Of a stretch of DNA of 38,259 nucleotides, positions 27,054-35,732 are shown one piece after another. The stretch covers positions 1 through 38,259 of the forward strand of contig JACPRY010000045.1 of NCBI GenBank assembly GCA_016193565.1. Reading direction: 5' to 3'. Made by a program: the position numbers and the translations under genes. Below the pieces are notes generated by a model that saw only the letters and a list, made by a program, of their open reading frames with translations, did not search any database and was not told the DNA's origin. The stretch comes from Armatimonadota bacterium. GTDB taxonomy: Bacteria > Sysuimicrobiota > Sysuimicrobiia > Sysuimicrobiales > Kaftiobacteriaceae. Within the stretch, counting starts at the first letter, position 1. Each line of letters opens with the position of its first letter.

Positions 27054-28169
27054 TCAGCCCCGGTCGCGGAGGAATTGGACCACCGTGTCTGTGATTCGAG
27101 TCAGGTCGTCCTCATGGAGCGCCGGGTGAACCGGCAGCGAGACGACCTCCTTCGCCAGTGTCTCCGCAATCGGGTACGTCCCGCCGAATCCCAGCTGCCG
27201 GTACGCCGGCGAGTGCGGTACCAGGTGCGGATAGTAGACTCGGCTGCCGACGCCGTTGCTGTTGAGGTGACGGACGAAGCGATCCCGGTGCTCGGGTACA
27301 CGGACCGTGTACTGGTTGTAGACGTGAAGGCAGCGGGGTGGCTCGACCGGGGTCATGAGCCACGGCAGCCGGCCGAGTCCCAGTGTCAGGCGCGCGGCGT
27401 GCACCCGGCGCTGCGCGTTGTACTCGTCCAGGCGCTCCAGTTGCCCGAGGCCCAGCGCCGCAGCGAGATCGGTCATGCGGTAGTTGTAGCCGATGACCTC
27501 GTAGACATAGTCGCCGGTGCCGTTCTGTCCGACATTGACCAGAAGACGGGCGCGCCGCTCGACCGCCTCATCCGAGGCGACGATCATGCCGCCCTCGCCG
27601 GTGGTGATGTTCTTGGAGGGATAGAAGCTGAAGATGGCCGCGTCGCCGAAGGTGCCGACCTTCCGGCCGTCGTACTGCGCGCCGTGGGCCTGCGCGCAAT
27701 CTTCAATGAGGAGCACGTGGAATTTCCTGGCCACCTCCGCGAGTTGCTCCAGATCGGCCGGGAGCCCGTAGAGGTGCACGCAGAGGATCGCGCGCGCCCG
27801 TTCCCGCTTCACGGCGTCCTCCACCGCCTGCGCGTCGAGGTTGTACGTGCGCGGGTCAACATCCACGAAGACCGGCCGCGCGCCGGCGTGGAGGATGGCG
27901 TTGCTGGTCGCGACAAAGGTGAACGGAGTCGTGACCACGACATCGCCGCGACCGATGCCGAGTGCCTCGAGTGCCACCTGAAGCGCCGTCGTCCCTGAGG
28001 ATGTGGCCACGGCCGCTTTCGCGCCGATGTAGCCCGCAAACGCCTGCTCGAACTCCTCAACCTTCGCTCCGGCCACGAGCTGGCCGGAGTCCAGGACATC
28101 CATCACGCGGCGCTTCTCGTTTTCGGTGATGAGGGGCTTGGCGATGGGGATGTAGTGCTGAGTCTTCAT
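27054..28169 (-). CDS. DegT/DnrJ/EryC1/StrS family aminotransferase
   Basis: IPIAKPLITENEKRRVMDVLDSGQLVAGAKVEEFE, IEDCAQAHGAQYDGRKVGTFGDAAIFSFYPSKNITTGEGGMI. Confidence 0.94.
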   Translation of the reverse strand: MKTQHYIPIAKPLITENEKRRVMDVLDSGQLVAGAKVEEFEQAFAGYIGAKAAVATSSGTTALQVALEALGIGRGDVVVTTPFTFVATSNAILHAGARPVFVDVDPRTYNLDAQAVEDAVKRERARAILCVHLYGLPADLEQLAEVARKFHVLLIEDCAQAHGAQYDGRKVGTFGDAAIFSFYPSKNITTGEGGMIVASDEAVERRARLLVNVGQNGTGDYVYEVIGYNYRMTDLAAALGLGQLERLDEYNAQRRVHAARLTLGLGRLPWLMTPVEPPRCLHVYNQYTVRVPEHRDRFVRHLNSNGVGSRVYYPHLVPHSPAYRQLGFGGTYPIAETLAKEVVSLPVHPALHEDDLTRITDTVVQFLRDRG

Positions 28170-28310
28170 GGTGTGTATTCTGACATAGTGTCCTGAGATG
28201 CCTCCCCTGCTTCTCGTACCCTACTTAGGCAACAAGCAAGACCCTCGCCTGCCCGACCGGAAGCCCTGGGGAAGGCCGAATTTTGCCGACGAATTCGCGC
28301 CCGGGCATAG

Positions 28311-28342
28311 AAAGGCCTTCGGGAGCAGTGCTCCCGAAGGCC
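28311..28342 (-). terminator. Strong intrinsic terminator
   Basis: GGCCTTCGGGAGCA-ctg-CTCCCGAAGGCC followed by TTTCTAT on the minus strand. Confidence 0.85.
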
Positions 28343-28360
28343 CATGCTCGGCTCACTCGG

Positions 28361-28504
28361 TTACTGGACGACGACCCTGCGGCCCTGCACGATCAACCAG
28401 AGGAGGAAAATGATGATGAGAAGTACGATCACTTCCGCCTGTCCGCGCTCGCCGCGCGTGCGGCTCAGCAGGTAGGCGCGAAGCCAGGTGAAGAGCGGGT
28501 CCAT
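28361..28504 (-). CDS. 47-aa single-TM membrane protein (below ORF-track cutoff)
   Basis: MDPLFTWLRAYLLSRTRGERGQAEVIVLLIIIFLLWLIVQGRRVVVQ*; strong RBS AGGGAGGTGAACAG-ATG; followed by a terminator. Confidence 0.7.
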   Translation of the reverse strand: MDPLFTWLRAYLLSRTRGERGQAEVIVLLIIIFLLWLIVQGRRVVVQ

Positions 28505-28561
28505 CTGTTCACCTCCCTGAGGCTGTGTGTCTTAGATACACTGAACGCTATTCAATGTATT

Positions 28562-29029
28562 TTACCCTGAAATTCCTTCCGCGGTCGGACGGGCGCCACC
28601 TTCCAGCCGTTCCTTCAGCGCCTGCAGCATGCTCTCGATGTTCTTCCGCATCAGGACCTTGAGGAGATTGCTGAGCAGCGCCCCGGCCAGCGGAATGCTG
28701 ATCTCGAACTCCACGACCAGCGTCATCTTCGTTCCACCGGGCACGGCCTCAAAACTCCAGGTGCCCTGGTACACGGTGAAGTCGCCTTCACGCTGGTGGA
28801 ACCGGCCCACATGGGCGGCGTCATCCCACTCGTCTTCTTCCACCCACCGGATCTTCCGGCCTTGGACGATGCCGACCCACTCGCTGACCGTGTCACCATT
28901 GCGCCGCTCCAGAATCCGCACCGATTCCAGATCCGGCATGAACTCCGGAAAGCTTTCCACGTCCTTGGCGAGCGCGTAGACCTGATCAAGCGGCGCGCGG
29001 ATGACGGCTGTGGCTTCGACCTGTGCCAT
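28562..29029 (-). CDS. SRPBCC family (polyketide cyclase/START-like) protein
   Basis: AQVEATAVIRAPLDQVYALAKDVESFPEFMPDLESVRI. Confidence 0.88.
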   Translation of the reverse strand: MAQVEATAVIRAPLDQVYALAKDVESFPEFMPDLESVRILERRNGDTVSEWVGIVQGRKIRWVEEDEWDDAAHVGRFHQREGDFTVYQGTWSFEAVPGGTKMTLVVEFEISIPLAGALLSNLLKVLMRKNIESMLQALKERLEGGARPTAEGISG

Positions 29030-29050
29030 GCGCGATGACCTCGCTTTATG

Positions 29051-29509
29051 TCACTGGTGGTCTGATGTTCCGCGCCGTCGCGCGGTGAGAAACTCGATGT
29101 ACGCAAGTACCGCCTCGAGCGTTTGCGGCGAGGCGCCGCGTAGGCGTTCCACCTCGCGGGACAGCCGGGTCCACAAGACCCGGCCGGTGCTCCCCTCACG
29201 TGCCGACGTCACGGCCGCCAGGTCCTCGCGGGTCAGCGTCGCCGCGACGCGCTTCATCACCGCAGACCGCACGCCGAGATGCGGGGCGATCCTCTCGAAG
29301 TATTCAGGGCGCCGCAGGTCCTGCAGCCCTCGCTCCCCGCGCGACAGCACGCTCGGCGCGATTCCCGTGTCACGTGCCAGCCGGCGCAGGCTCTTCCCGC
29401 GGCCCGGGCCATCGACGTTTTCCCGCAGGAACCTCACATAGGCGCCAAACGCTGCGGCGCCCGCACGGTCAGCCGGCGGATTGCCCCTGTGGGGATCGGG
29501 TTTGCCCAT
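29051..29509 (-). CDS. HTH (XRE-like) transcriptional regulator
   Basis: KSLRRLARDTGIAPSVLSRGERGLQDLRRPEYFERIAPHLGV. Confidence 0.65.
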   Translation of the reverse strand: MGKPDPHRGNPPADRAGAAAFGAYVRFLRENVDGPGRGKSLRRLARDTGIAPSVLSRGERGLQDLRRPEYFERIAPHLGVRSAVMKRVAATLTREDLAAVTSAREGSTGRVLWTRLSREVERLRGASPQTLEAVLAYIEFLTARRRGTSDHQ

Positions 29510-29515
29510 CTTGAC

Positions 29516-29621
29516 TTACTCCTGGGCCTTCAGCAGCAGCCCTCGCTCCTGAGATGTCGTCCACGGCCAGGGTGCGGTTAAAGGTCTTTGTGAGGTGCGA
29601 GACCTCGATGACGGGCTGCAT
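29516..29621 (-). pseudogene. Remnant of ABC transporter ATP-binding protein (N-terminus fused to possible C-terminal tail)
   Basis: ATG CAG CCC GTC ATC... = MQPVIEVSHLTKTFNRTLAVDDIS, then the frame breaks; the +1 frame reads ERGLLLKAQE*. Confidence 0.55.
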
Positions 29622-29646
29622 ACCCTCCGTATCATACACGTCTGCA

Positions 29647-29678
29647 AAAGAAAAGGGGCGCCCGGTGGACGCCCCTCT
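29647..29678 (-). terminator. Intrinsic terminator downstream of solute-binding protein gene
   Basis: GGGGCGtccaccgggCGCCCC followed by TTTTCTTTT on the minus strand. Confidence 0.85.
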
Positions 29679-29696
29679 CTCCGTTCGAACAAAGGC

Positions 29697-31070
29697 CTAC
29701 ATGAGCCCGCGTCCCTTCCATTTCGCGTAGACCGGCCGCATCTGGCGCTCGGCCCATTGGACCGCCTCTTCCGGACTCATTCGGTCCGTGGCCGCAACCG
29801 CGAACATCTGCGGGATGATGAAGGTGTCGAAGATCTCCGCCTCGGCCGCGTTTGCGAATCCGGGGTGGCCGACGTTGGTGCTCCACTTTAACGTGCTGGC
29901 CAGCGGCCTGTACTTGTTCGGCTGGCCCAATCTGGCAGCCACGGGATCGTTGAGCACCTGCTGGGTGATGTCCGGGACGGTTCCCGGGAACGATGGAAAC
30001 TCGTAGAGCTCGGCGTGCGTGAACGCGGGGCCCCAGTTGTTGATGAAGTCCACCAGGAACTTCTTGGCCAACGCCTTGCGGTCGTTAGGGGTGAACTTCC
30101 AGATCATGTAGGCCAGGATAACGTGCTGCGCGCCGAGGCGCTTGCCCCCCAGCATCTGCGGTCCGCGCGGCGGGACCCAGATCTGGATGTGCCGTGTGAG
30201 ATGATCGTTGGCCTTCTCTGAGGTGCGGGCGATCGAGATGGCGTTGAAGACGAATGAGACGGCCCCCGCCAGCATGGCGCGGTTGTTGGAGCTGGCATCC
30301 CACGCCAGGACCTCGGGCGTCATCGCCTCCTTGAACAGCGCACGCACATACTTGACCGCCTCGACCGTATTCTTGCTGTTGATCGTGACCTCATTGCTCT
30401 GGTTCTGCGTAGTCCCCCCAAAGCTCCAGATGATGTCACGCAGGACGTAGTTGGCGTCGATGTCGTTCCCCAGACCGATCCCCACCGGAACGCCCTTCGC
30501 CTTCAGCTTCCGGCCAGCCTCCAGGACGCTGAACCAGGAATCCGGCTCGAACCCCGCCTCAGCGAAAAGGTCCTTGCGGTAATGGCTGGGGTCGGGGACC
30601 CAGGAGTTGGAAAATGCGAACCACTTCTTGGTCTTGGGGTTGTAGGTACTCTTCCGCTCGATGATGTCACCCATGTCTTCGGTCTCAGGCTCGAGGGTGG
30701 CCGCGGGTGAGATATGCTGGTAGAGGTCGTGCCCGCTGCGGGCGGCCACCTCGGCGGCGGCGCGCGCTGGCACCTGACCGAAAGGAATGTGGTCAACCAC
30801 GACCTCCACGTCGTTGGCCCGTCCCCACTGCGACGTGTAGACCTTGTCGAACCAGTCGTCGTAGCCTGGGACGAAATGGGCCCAGTGGAGGATGGTCAGT
30901 CGGCGCCGCTGGGCCCATACGGAGGGGACATTGATGTACGGCCACAGGCTCCCTGCCACCGCGCCGGCGGCAGCTATCTTGAGAAACTCGCGTCTGGTGA
31001 CTCGCCTCCAGCGGTTATCGGCCGTGCGAATCCACTTCGCTTCTTCGTGCTCGCCCACAGCCTCATCCAC
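29697..31070 (-). CDS. Extracellular solute-binding protein (sugar ABC transporter), Tat-like signal
   Basis: RRVTRREFLKIAAAGAVAGSLWP; LTILHWAHFVPGYDDWFD; next to two permease genes. Confidence 0.88.
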   Translation of the reverse strand: MDEAVGEHEEAKWIRTADNRWRRVTRREFLKIAAAGAVAGSLWPYINVPSVWAQRRRLTILHWAHFVPGYDDWFDKVYTSQWGRANDVEVVVDHIPFGQVPARAAAEVAARSGHDLYQHISPAATLEPETEDMGDIIERKSTYNPKTKKWFAFSNSWVPDPSHYRKDLFAEAGFEPDSWFSVLEAGRKLKAKGVPVGIGLGNDIDANYVLRDIIWSFGGTTQNQSNEVTINSKNTVEAVKYVRALFKEAMTPEVLAWDASSNNRAMLAGAVSFVFNAISIARTSEKANDHLTRHIQIWVPPRGPQMLGGKRLGAQHVILAYMIWKFTPNDRKALAKKFLVDFINNWGPAFTHAELYEFPSFPGTVPDITQQVLNDPVAARLGQPNKYRPLASTLKWSTNVGHPGFANAAEAEIFDTFIIPQMFAVAATDRMSPEEAVQWAERQMRPVYAKWKGRGLM

Positions 31071-31099
31071 CTCCCGGATCTTCTCGTAAGGGATACCTT

Positions 31100-31960
31100 C
31101 TATTTTAACGCGCCGGCTGTTAATCCTGCGATAAAGCGGTCAAGGAACAGGCTGTACAGGATCGCCGCCGGGACGGCGGATACCAGCGCACCGCCCATCA
31201 GCGAGCCCCAGTAGAAGACGTCGCCCCGGATCAGGTCGGTGGGCACCCCGATGCTGACGGTTTTCTGCGATGATGGCGAGATGAACGTGAGCGCGTACGT
31301 GAACTCCTGCATCGAAAGAGCAAAGGCGAAGATGGTTACGGTGAGGATGCCGGCCACGGATATCGGCAGCACAATATGGCGCAGCGCCGCCAACCGGGTG
31401 CACCCATCAACCATCGCCGCCTCTTCCAGTTCCCCGGGGATCGATTTGAAGAACCCCATCATCAGCCAGGTGCAGAAGGGGATGGTGAACGTCGGGTAGA
31501 CCAACACCAGCGCCCACAGGTTGTCCTGCAGCCTCAACTCGGCGACCACCCGCGACAGCGGGATGAACAGCAGCGTCGGCGGCACCAGGTAGGTCAGGAA
31601 AATGGCGATCCCCAGCCGCCGGCCCCATGCGCGCGCGAGACGGGCCAGACTATATCCCGCCGGGACCGCAGCCACCAGTGTGATGATCACCACCATCAAT
31701 CCGACGAACCCGGTGTTCCAGAGCCACCGCAGAAACGGGGTCCCCTCAAAGAGCAGCCGCATGTGTTCCAGCGTGGGCGGCTGGTTGAACAGAAAGGGGT
31801 TGTTCTTGACGTTGTACAGATCGCTGTTGCGCTTAAAGGCGGTGATGAGCATCCAGACGAATGGAAACGCCGCGTAGAAGGTGAACCATGCGACCGCCAG
31901 GTACAGAGCGATGCGCCCGATAATCTTCCGCGAGGAGCGCGACCGCAGCGCCACTGGCAT
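31100..31960 (-). CDS. Carbohydrate ABC transporter permease (MalG-type)
   Basis: EAAMVDGCTRLAALRHIVLPISVAGILTV (EAA loop). Confidence 0.92.
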   Translation of the reverse strand: MPVALRSRSSRKIIGRIALYLAVAWFTFYAAFPFVWMLITAFKRNSDLYNVKNNPFLFNQPPTLEHMRLLFEGTPFLRWLWNTGFVGLMVVIITLVAAVPAGYSLARLARAWGRRLGIAIFLTYLVPPTLLFIPLSRVVAELRLQDNLWALVLVYPTFTIPFCTWLMMGFFKSIPGELEEAAMVDGCTRLAALRHIVLPISVAGILTVTIFAFALSMQEFTYALTFISPSSQKTVSIGVPTDLIRGDVFYWGSLMGGALVSAVPAAILYSLFLDRFIAGLTAGALK

Positions 31961-32890
31961 CTAGACTCCGGTTTCCCGGCTCGCGATCCGCAGCATGGTG
32001 ATGGCGGCCACCAACAGCACAGGGAGCATGAAGACGGCAACGGCGGCACCTTGCGCCAGGTCGCCGGCGACGATCCCCACCTGGAACGCCCAGCTCGAGA
32101 GCACATGGGTGCTGTTGAACGGTCCGCCAGCGGTAAGGATGTAGACGGCCCCCATATCGGTGAAGGTAAATACCGTCCCGAAGAGGACCGCCACCGTGAT
32201 GATGGGCAGCAGCATCGGTAGCAAGATGTAGAACAGCCGGTGGAAGAATCCCGCGCCGTCCACCGACGCCGCGTCAAGCGTCTCCTGTGGGATTGAGGTC
32301 AAACCCGCCAGAATCACCACTGCCGAGAAGGGGAACGTCCGCCACACATGCACCGAAATGACTGCGGGGATGGCCAGACTGGGGAACCCCAACCACTGGG
32401 GAAAGTCAGTCGGCCCCAAGATGTGGACGGCCTTCAGCATCCAGTTCACGACGCTGTAGAGGGAATCGTACATCCACTTCCAGCCGATCGCCGCCAGCGA
32501 AACCGGCGTCGCCCAGGGCAGGAGGATCAAGAAGCGCACGATCGACCGCCCGCGGAACCTCTCTTGCAGGGCGAGTGCCAGCATGTTGCCAAAGATGATG
32601 ACTATGATCTGCGAGACGATCGTAAAGATGAATGTGTTGGCCAGCGCGGTGCGAAAAATCGAGCTCTGGAGCGCGCGGACAAAGTTTGCGAGGCCGACAT
32701 ACTCCAGCGTGTATTCGCCGGTCGTCGCGTTGCTCACACTGAGATAGATCGCAAACAGGAGCGGACCGGCAACGAGCAGCACGATGTACAGGATGGCGGG
32801 AGCGAGCATGAACGTGCCCAGCCACCGGTCACTCGTGATCCCGCCGCGACGGATGACTTTGTAGCTTTCCGCAGTAGCGATCTTGGCCAT
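31961..32890 (-). CDS. Sugar ABC transporter permease (MalF/UgpA-type)
   Basis: ETLDAASVDGAGFFHRLFYILLPMLLPI (EAA loop). Confidence 0.92.
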   Translation of the reverse strand: MAKIATAESYKVIRRGGITSDRWLGTFMLAPAILYIVLLVAGPLLFAIYLSVSNATTGEYTLEYVGLANFVRALQSSIFRTALANTFIFTIVSQIIVIIFGNMLALALQERFRGRSIVRFLILLPWATPVSLAAIGWKWMYDSLYSVVNWMLKAVHILGPTDFPQWLGFPSLAIPAVISVHVWRTFPFSAVVILAGLTSIPQETLDAASVDGAGFFHRLFYILLPMLLPIITVAVLFGTVFTFTDMGAVYILTAGGPFNSTHVLSSWAFQVGIVAGDLAQGAAVAVFMLPVLLVAAITMLRIASRETGV

Positions 32891-33020
32891 AGTCAGCGGT
32901 CAGCCAATGTCATTCCGCCCGCAGGGCGCAAGACTCCTGCCGCGCCGAGACTGCACAGCGCAGGAGTTGACCTCTGGTGGGGAGAACCCTCCGGCGCAGT
33001 CGAAGCCGGGGTGTGCAGTC

Positions 33021-33449
33021 ATGCCGATGACGAGGGCGCAGAAAGTCGCTCGATTAAAGAACGTATCGCTGTTTTCTGAGCTGAGCCCCCGAGCGCTGGC
33101 GAGCATCGCCGACCTCGCGTCCGAGATCGAGTTCCAGGCCGGTCGCTACATCGTGCGCCAGGGGCAGGTCGGCACAGGTTTCTATCTCATCGTGAACGGC
33201 ACGGCTCGGGTTGTGCACAATGGCAAGGTGCTGGCGCAGCTCGGCCCGGGCGAGTTCTTCGGCGAGCTGTCCCTGCTCGACCAGCAGCCCCGCATGGCCC
33301 ACGTCATCGCGGAGGAACCCACGGCGTGCCTCGCGCTCGCCTCGTGGGACTTCACACGGCTGCTTGAGAAGACCCCGAAACTGACGCTGAGCGTCCTGCG
33401 GGAAGTCGCGCGGCGCCTACGGGCGCTTTCCGAGCAACATCAGCACTAA
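33021..33449 (+). CDS. Cyclic nucleotide-binding domain protein (no HTH)
   Basis: LFSELSPRALASIADLASEIEFQAGRYIVRQGQVGTGFYLIVNGTARV...LGPGEFFGELSLLDQQPRMAHV; start re-set. Confidence 0.88.
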   Translation: MPMTRAQKVARLKNVSLFSELSPRALASIADLASEIEFQAGRYIVRQGQVGTGFYLIVNGTARVVHNGKVLAQLGPGEFFGELSLLDQQPRMAHVIAEEPTACLALASWDFTRLLEKTPKLTLSVLREVARRLRALSEQHQH

Positions 33450-33454
33450 CCCCA

Positions 33455-33568
33455 CGTCCATTGCGTCCATTGCGTCTATTGCGTCCGTTGCGTCTTTTGC
33501 GTTACCTGCGTTCAATAGCTAGAGACGCAATAGACTCAATGGACGCAATAGACGCGACAGACGCAGTT
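33455..33568. repeat. 9-nt-repeat hairpin (CGTCYATTG)7 / (GACGCAATA)5
   Basis: cgtccattg cgtccattg cgtctattg cgtccgttg cgtcttttg cgttacctg cgttcaata gctaga gacgcaata gactcaatg gacgcaata gacgcgaca gacgcagtt. Confidence 0.93.
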
Positions 33569-35096
33569 AGTAGAGATTCAAGCTGTCCTTCAGCAGCGCA
33601 GATAGTTGCACTCGGTGATCGGGCGACTGGAAGTTCAGCAGTGGATCGCCTGCGAGGACGTGCTCGCTCACGCGGCCATCGCGCCGGACATAGACCGCTG
33701 GATGGTGGTCGCCCTGTCCATCAGTTTCGAGCACCGCGGCCACAGCGTCATGTCCCGAGGTGTCGACGAAATACGCCAGTGGCTGGATCCCTTCGTCTCT
33801 GATCCCGTCCTCCTTGGTCACACTGATGACCCGCGCGAGGTACGACCGCTGGTTCCATAGCTCCGAGGCCGAACTCACTTCTGACAGCAGGTACGGTACG
33901 ACATCCGCCGGCTTGATCGCAGGCCGGGGCATCGTCATCCCGAATCGAGTGCGGGCGAGATACGCTGCCAGGACACGCGCGTTGTGGCGGAACCCTCCGA
34001 CCCCGCCGGAGTTGCTCGGCACCCCGTGCTTCTTCAGTCCGACCGCACCCTGGGTGGCAGCCCCTGCGAAGAAGATCCCCGGCACCGAGGTACTTTCCCA
34101 ATACGGGGTCAGGGCGGGAATCCGGTCCTGGTGGAACGTCGCGAGCCCGAGCGCGCGAAGGTCACCGAGCGGCGTCGTCCACCCTGTCGCCGCCACGACT
34201 GCATCGACGGCGAACACGTAGTTTCCGGGCCGGGTCGTCCCAACCGCTGAGACGCGATAGCCCCTGGCCGTTCGCTCAATCCGCTGGGTGGCCGCATCGA
34301 GCATGAACACTCCCCCGCCCAGCACGTGGTCTTCGTACGGTAGGAGGTAGCGGGCCCGCACGCCGGCCGTGGAGTGACTGTGGATCGCCAGCAGCGGCGG
34401 CCGCGGCGAAACGAGAATGATCTGCGAAGCCCACGCCAGGAGCGCATCGGCCATCTCGAACGCCGAGGTTCGCTTCCCCAAGATCAAGACGCGCTTCCGG
34501 GCATACCGGGGAGACGGTCGGGCCTCAGCGTAGTGCGGCACCTGTTCAATCCCCGAAATGTCCGGCTTCCATGGTTCCGCCATGCCGATCGTAAAGATGA
34601 CGACGCGGCACGTGTACTCACCGTCGGAGGTGCCGAGCACGACCGCGCCGTCCATCCGGCGGGTCGACTCCCACCGGCATCCGTATCGCACGTGAATGCC
34701 CGCCCGCTTGGCGTAGGCCACCAATCCCCGTTCCATCTCAGCGCGCATTGGGAAGTAGGACCCACCTTCCATGAATTCTGGCACCAGGGCCAGATGCGCC
34801 GGATCGTCGGCGAGGAGACTGTTCCAGTCGAACCAGGCGTAGTGCCGCGAAGTCGGCTCCACCGGCGGGTACGGCTTGGACCAGCTGTTTAACCGCTCAA
34901 ACAGCGGGAACGTCCGAAACATCCCTCCGGGTCCAGGATCTGCGGAGATCACGGCGTGCGGGAGACGCCAACGATTCAGGAAATAGCTCATCTGCAGACC
35001 GCCGGGTCCGCTACCGACGACAACGATGGGATAATTTCCGGGCGGAGACGGCCGCGATCGCGGCCTGGTTCGGGTCGCCCTGCGCTTCAACGCCAC
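33567..35096 (-). CDS. FAD-dependent / flavin-monooxygenase-like oxidoreductase
   Basis: PIVVVGSGPGGLQMSYFLNRW, VLILGKRTSAFEMADALL, VVAATGWTTPLGDL. Confidence 0.85.
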   Translation of the reverse strand: MALKRRATRTRPRSRPSPPGNYPIVVVGSGPGGLQMSYFLNRWRLPHAVISADPGPGGMFRTFPLFERLNSWSKPYPPVEPTSRHYAWFDWNSLLADDPAHLALVPEFMEGGSYFPMRAEMERGLVAYAKRAGIHVRYGCRWESTRRMDGAVVLGTSDGEYTCRVVIFTIGMAEPWKPDISGIEQVPHYAEARPSPRYARKRVLILGKRTSAFEMADALLAWASQIILVSPRPPLLAIHSHSTAGVRARYLLPYEDHVLGGGVFMLDAATQRIERTARGYRVSAVGTTRPGNYVFAVDAVVAATGWTTPLGDLRALGLATFHQDRIPALTPYWESTSVPGIFFAGAATQGAVGLKKHGVPSNSGGVGGFRHNARVLAAYLARTRFGMTMPRPAIKPADVVPYLLSEVSSASELWNQRSYLARVISVTKEDGIRDEGIQPLAYFVDTSGHDAVAAVLETDGQGDHHPAVYVRRDGRVSEHVLAGDPLLNFQSPDHRVQLSALLKDSLNLY

Positions 35097-35506
35097 AGGT
35101 TCGCGGTTCGGACGCGTCTGGCTTCAGCCTGCAGCATGCGATACGTGACCCGCGGATAGGTCTGCAGGAACGCCTCGACGTCTACCGCGGGCAGCACCAG
35201 ACAGCGGAGGGGGTGTACGGCGACGACATCTGCGGCCGGCGGTTCGCCCAGCAGCACGGAGATCTCGCCGAAGAAATCGCCGCGAGCCAGCGTGGCGCGC
35301 TGGGTACCGTTCACGTAGACGGCCGCCTCTCCGGAAAGGACAATGTACAGATTTGAGCCGCTGAAGCCCTGCCGGAGGATGCGCTGGCCTTCTGCAAAGT
35401 ACTCGTCCTCAAAGGTATGCGCGACTGCCTCAAGCTGGGGCCGTGAGAGGTCCGCAAAGAGGGTGAGGCTCGCCAGCGTGTTGATGAGTTCGTCTCTGCC
35501 GTCCAT
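35087..35506 (-). CDS. Cyclic nucleotide-binding domain protein (no HTH)
   Basis: LFADLSRPQLEAVAHTFEDEYFAEGQRILRQGFSGSNLYIVLSGEAAVYVNG...ARGDFFGEISVLLGEPPAADV. Confidence 0.85.
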   Translation of the reverse strand: MDGRDELINTLASLTLFADLSRPQLEAVAHTFEDEYFAEGQRILRQGFSGSNLYIVLSGEAAVYVNGTQRATLARGDFFGEISVLLGEPPAADVVAVHPLRCLVLPAVDVEAFLQTYPRVTYRMLQAEARRVRTANLWR

Positions 35507-35657
35507 CGCCGTGGGAATCCGTCTCGGTATTCGCCACCCGGCAACCCCGAATCCTCGCAGCGAAATCTCCACGAGATTGCCGCCAGGAGGTTTAAGGAGC
35601 GAAGAAGGTGGGGAAAAGCCCTGTGGCGGCCTGCCGTGCCGCCTGCCTCGCCGAAGT

Positions 35658-35697
35658 GGGCGACCTGGTGCCCCGCCGGGTCGCCCGATCTTTATCT
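35658..35697 (+). terminator. Candidate terminator/attenuator in leader of the GlpD-like gene
   Basis: GGGCGACC-loop-GGTCGCCC followed by GATCTTTATCT. Confidence 0.4.
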
Positions 35698-35732
35698 AAG
35701 GAATCGACTCGGGGCCGTCGAACGAACGGCTC

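Noticed and set aside
35581-35660. Cobalamin riboswitch upstream of glpD
   Set aside because: Some GGGGAAAAGCC...GCCGCC resemblance but the B12-box core is not present.
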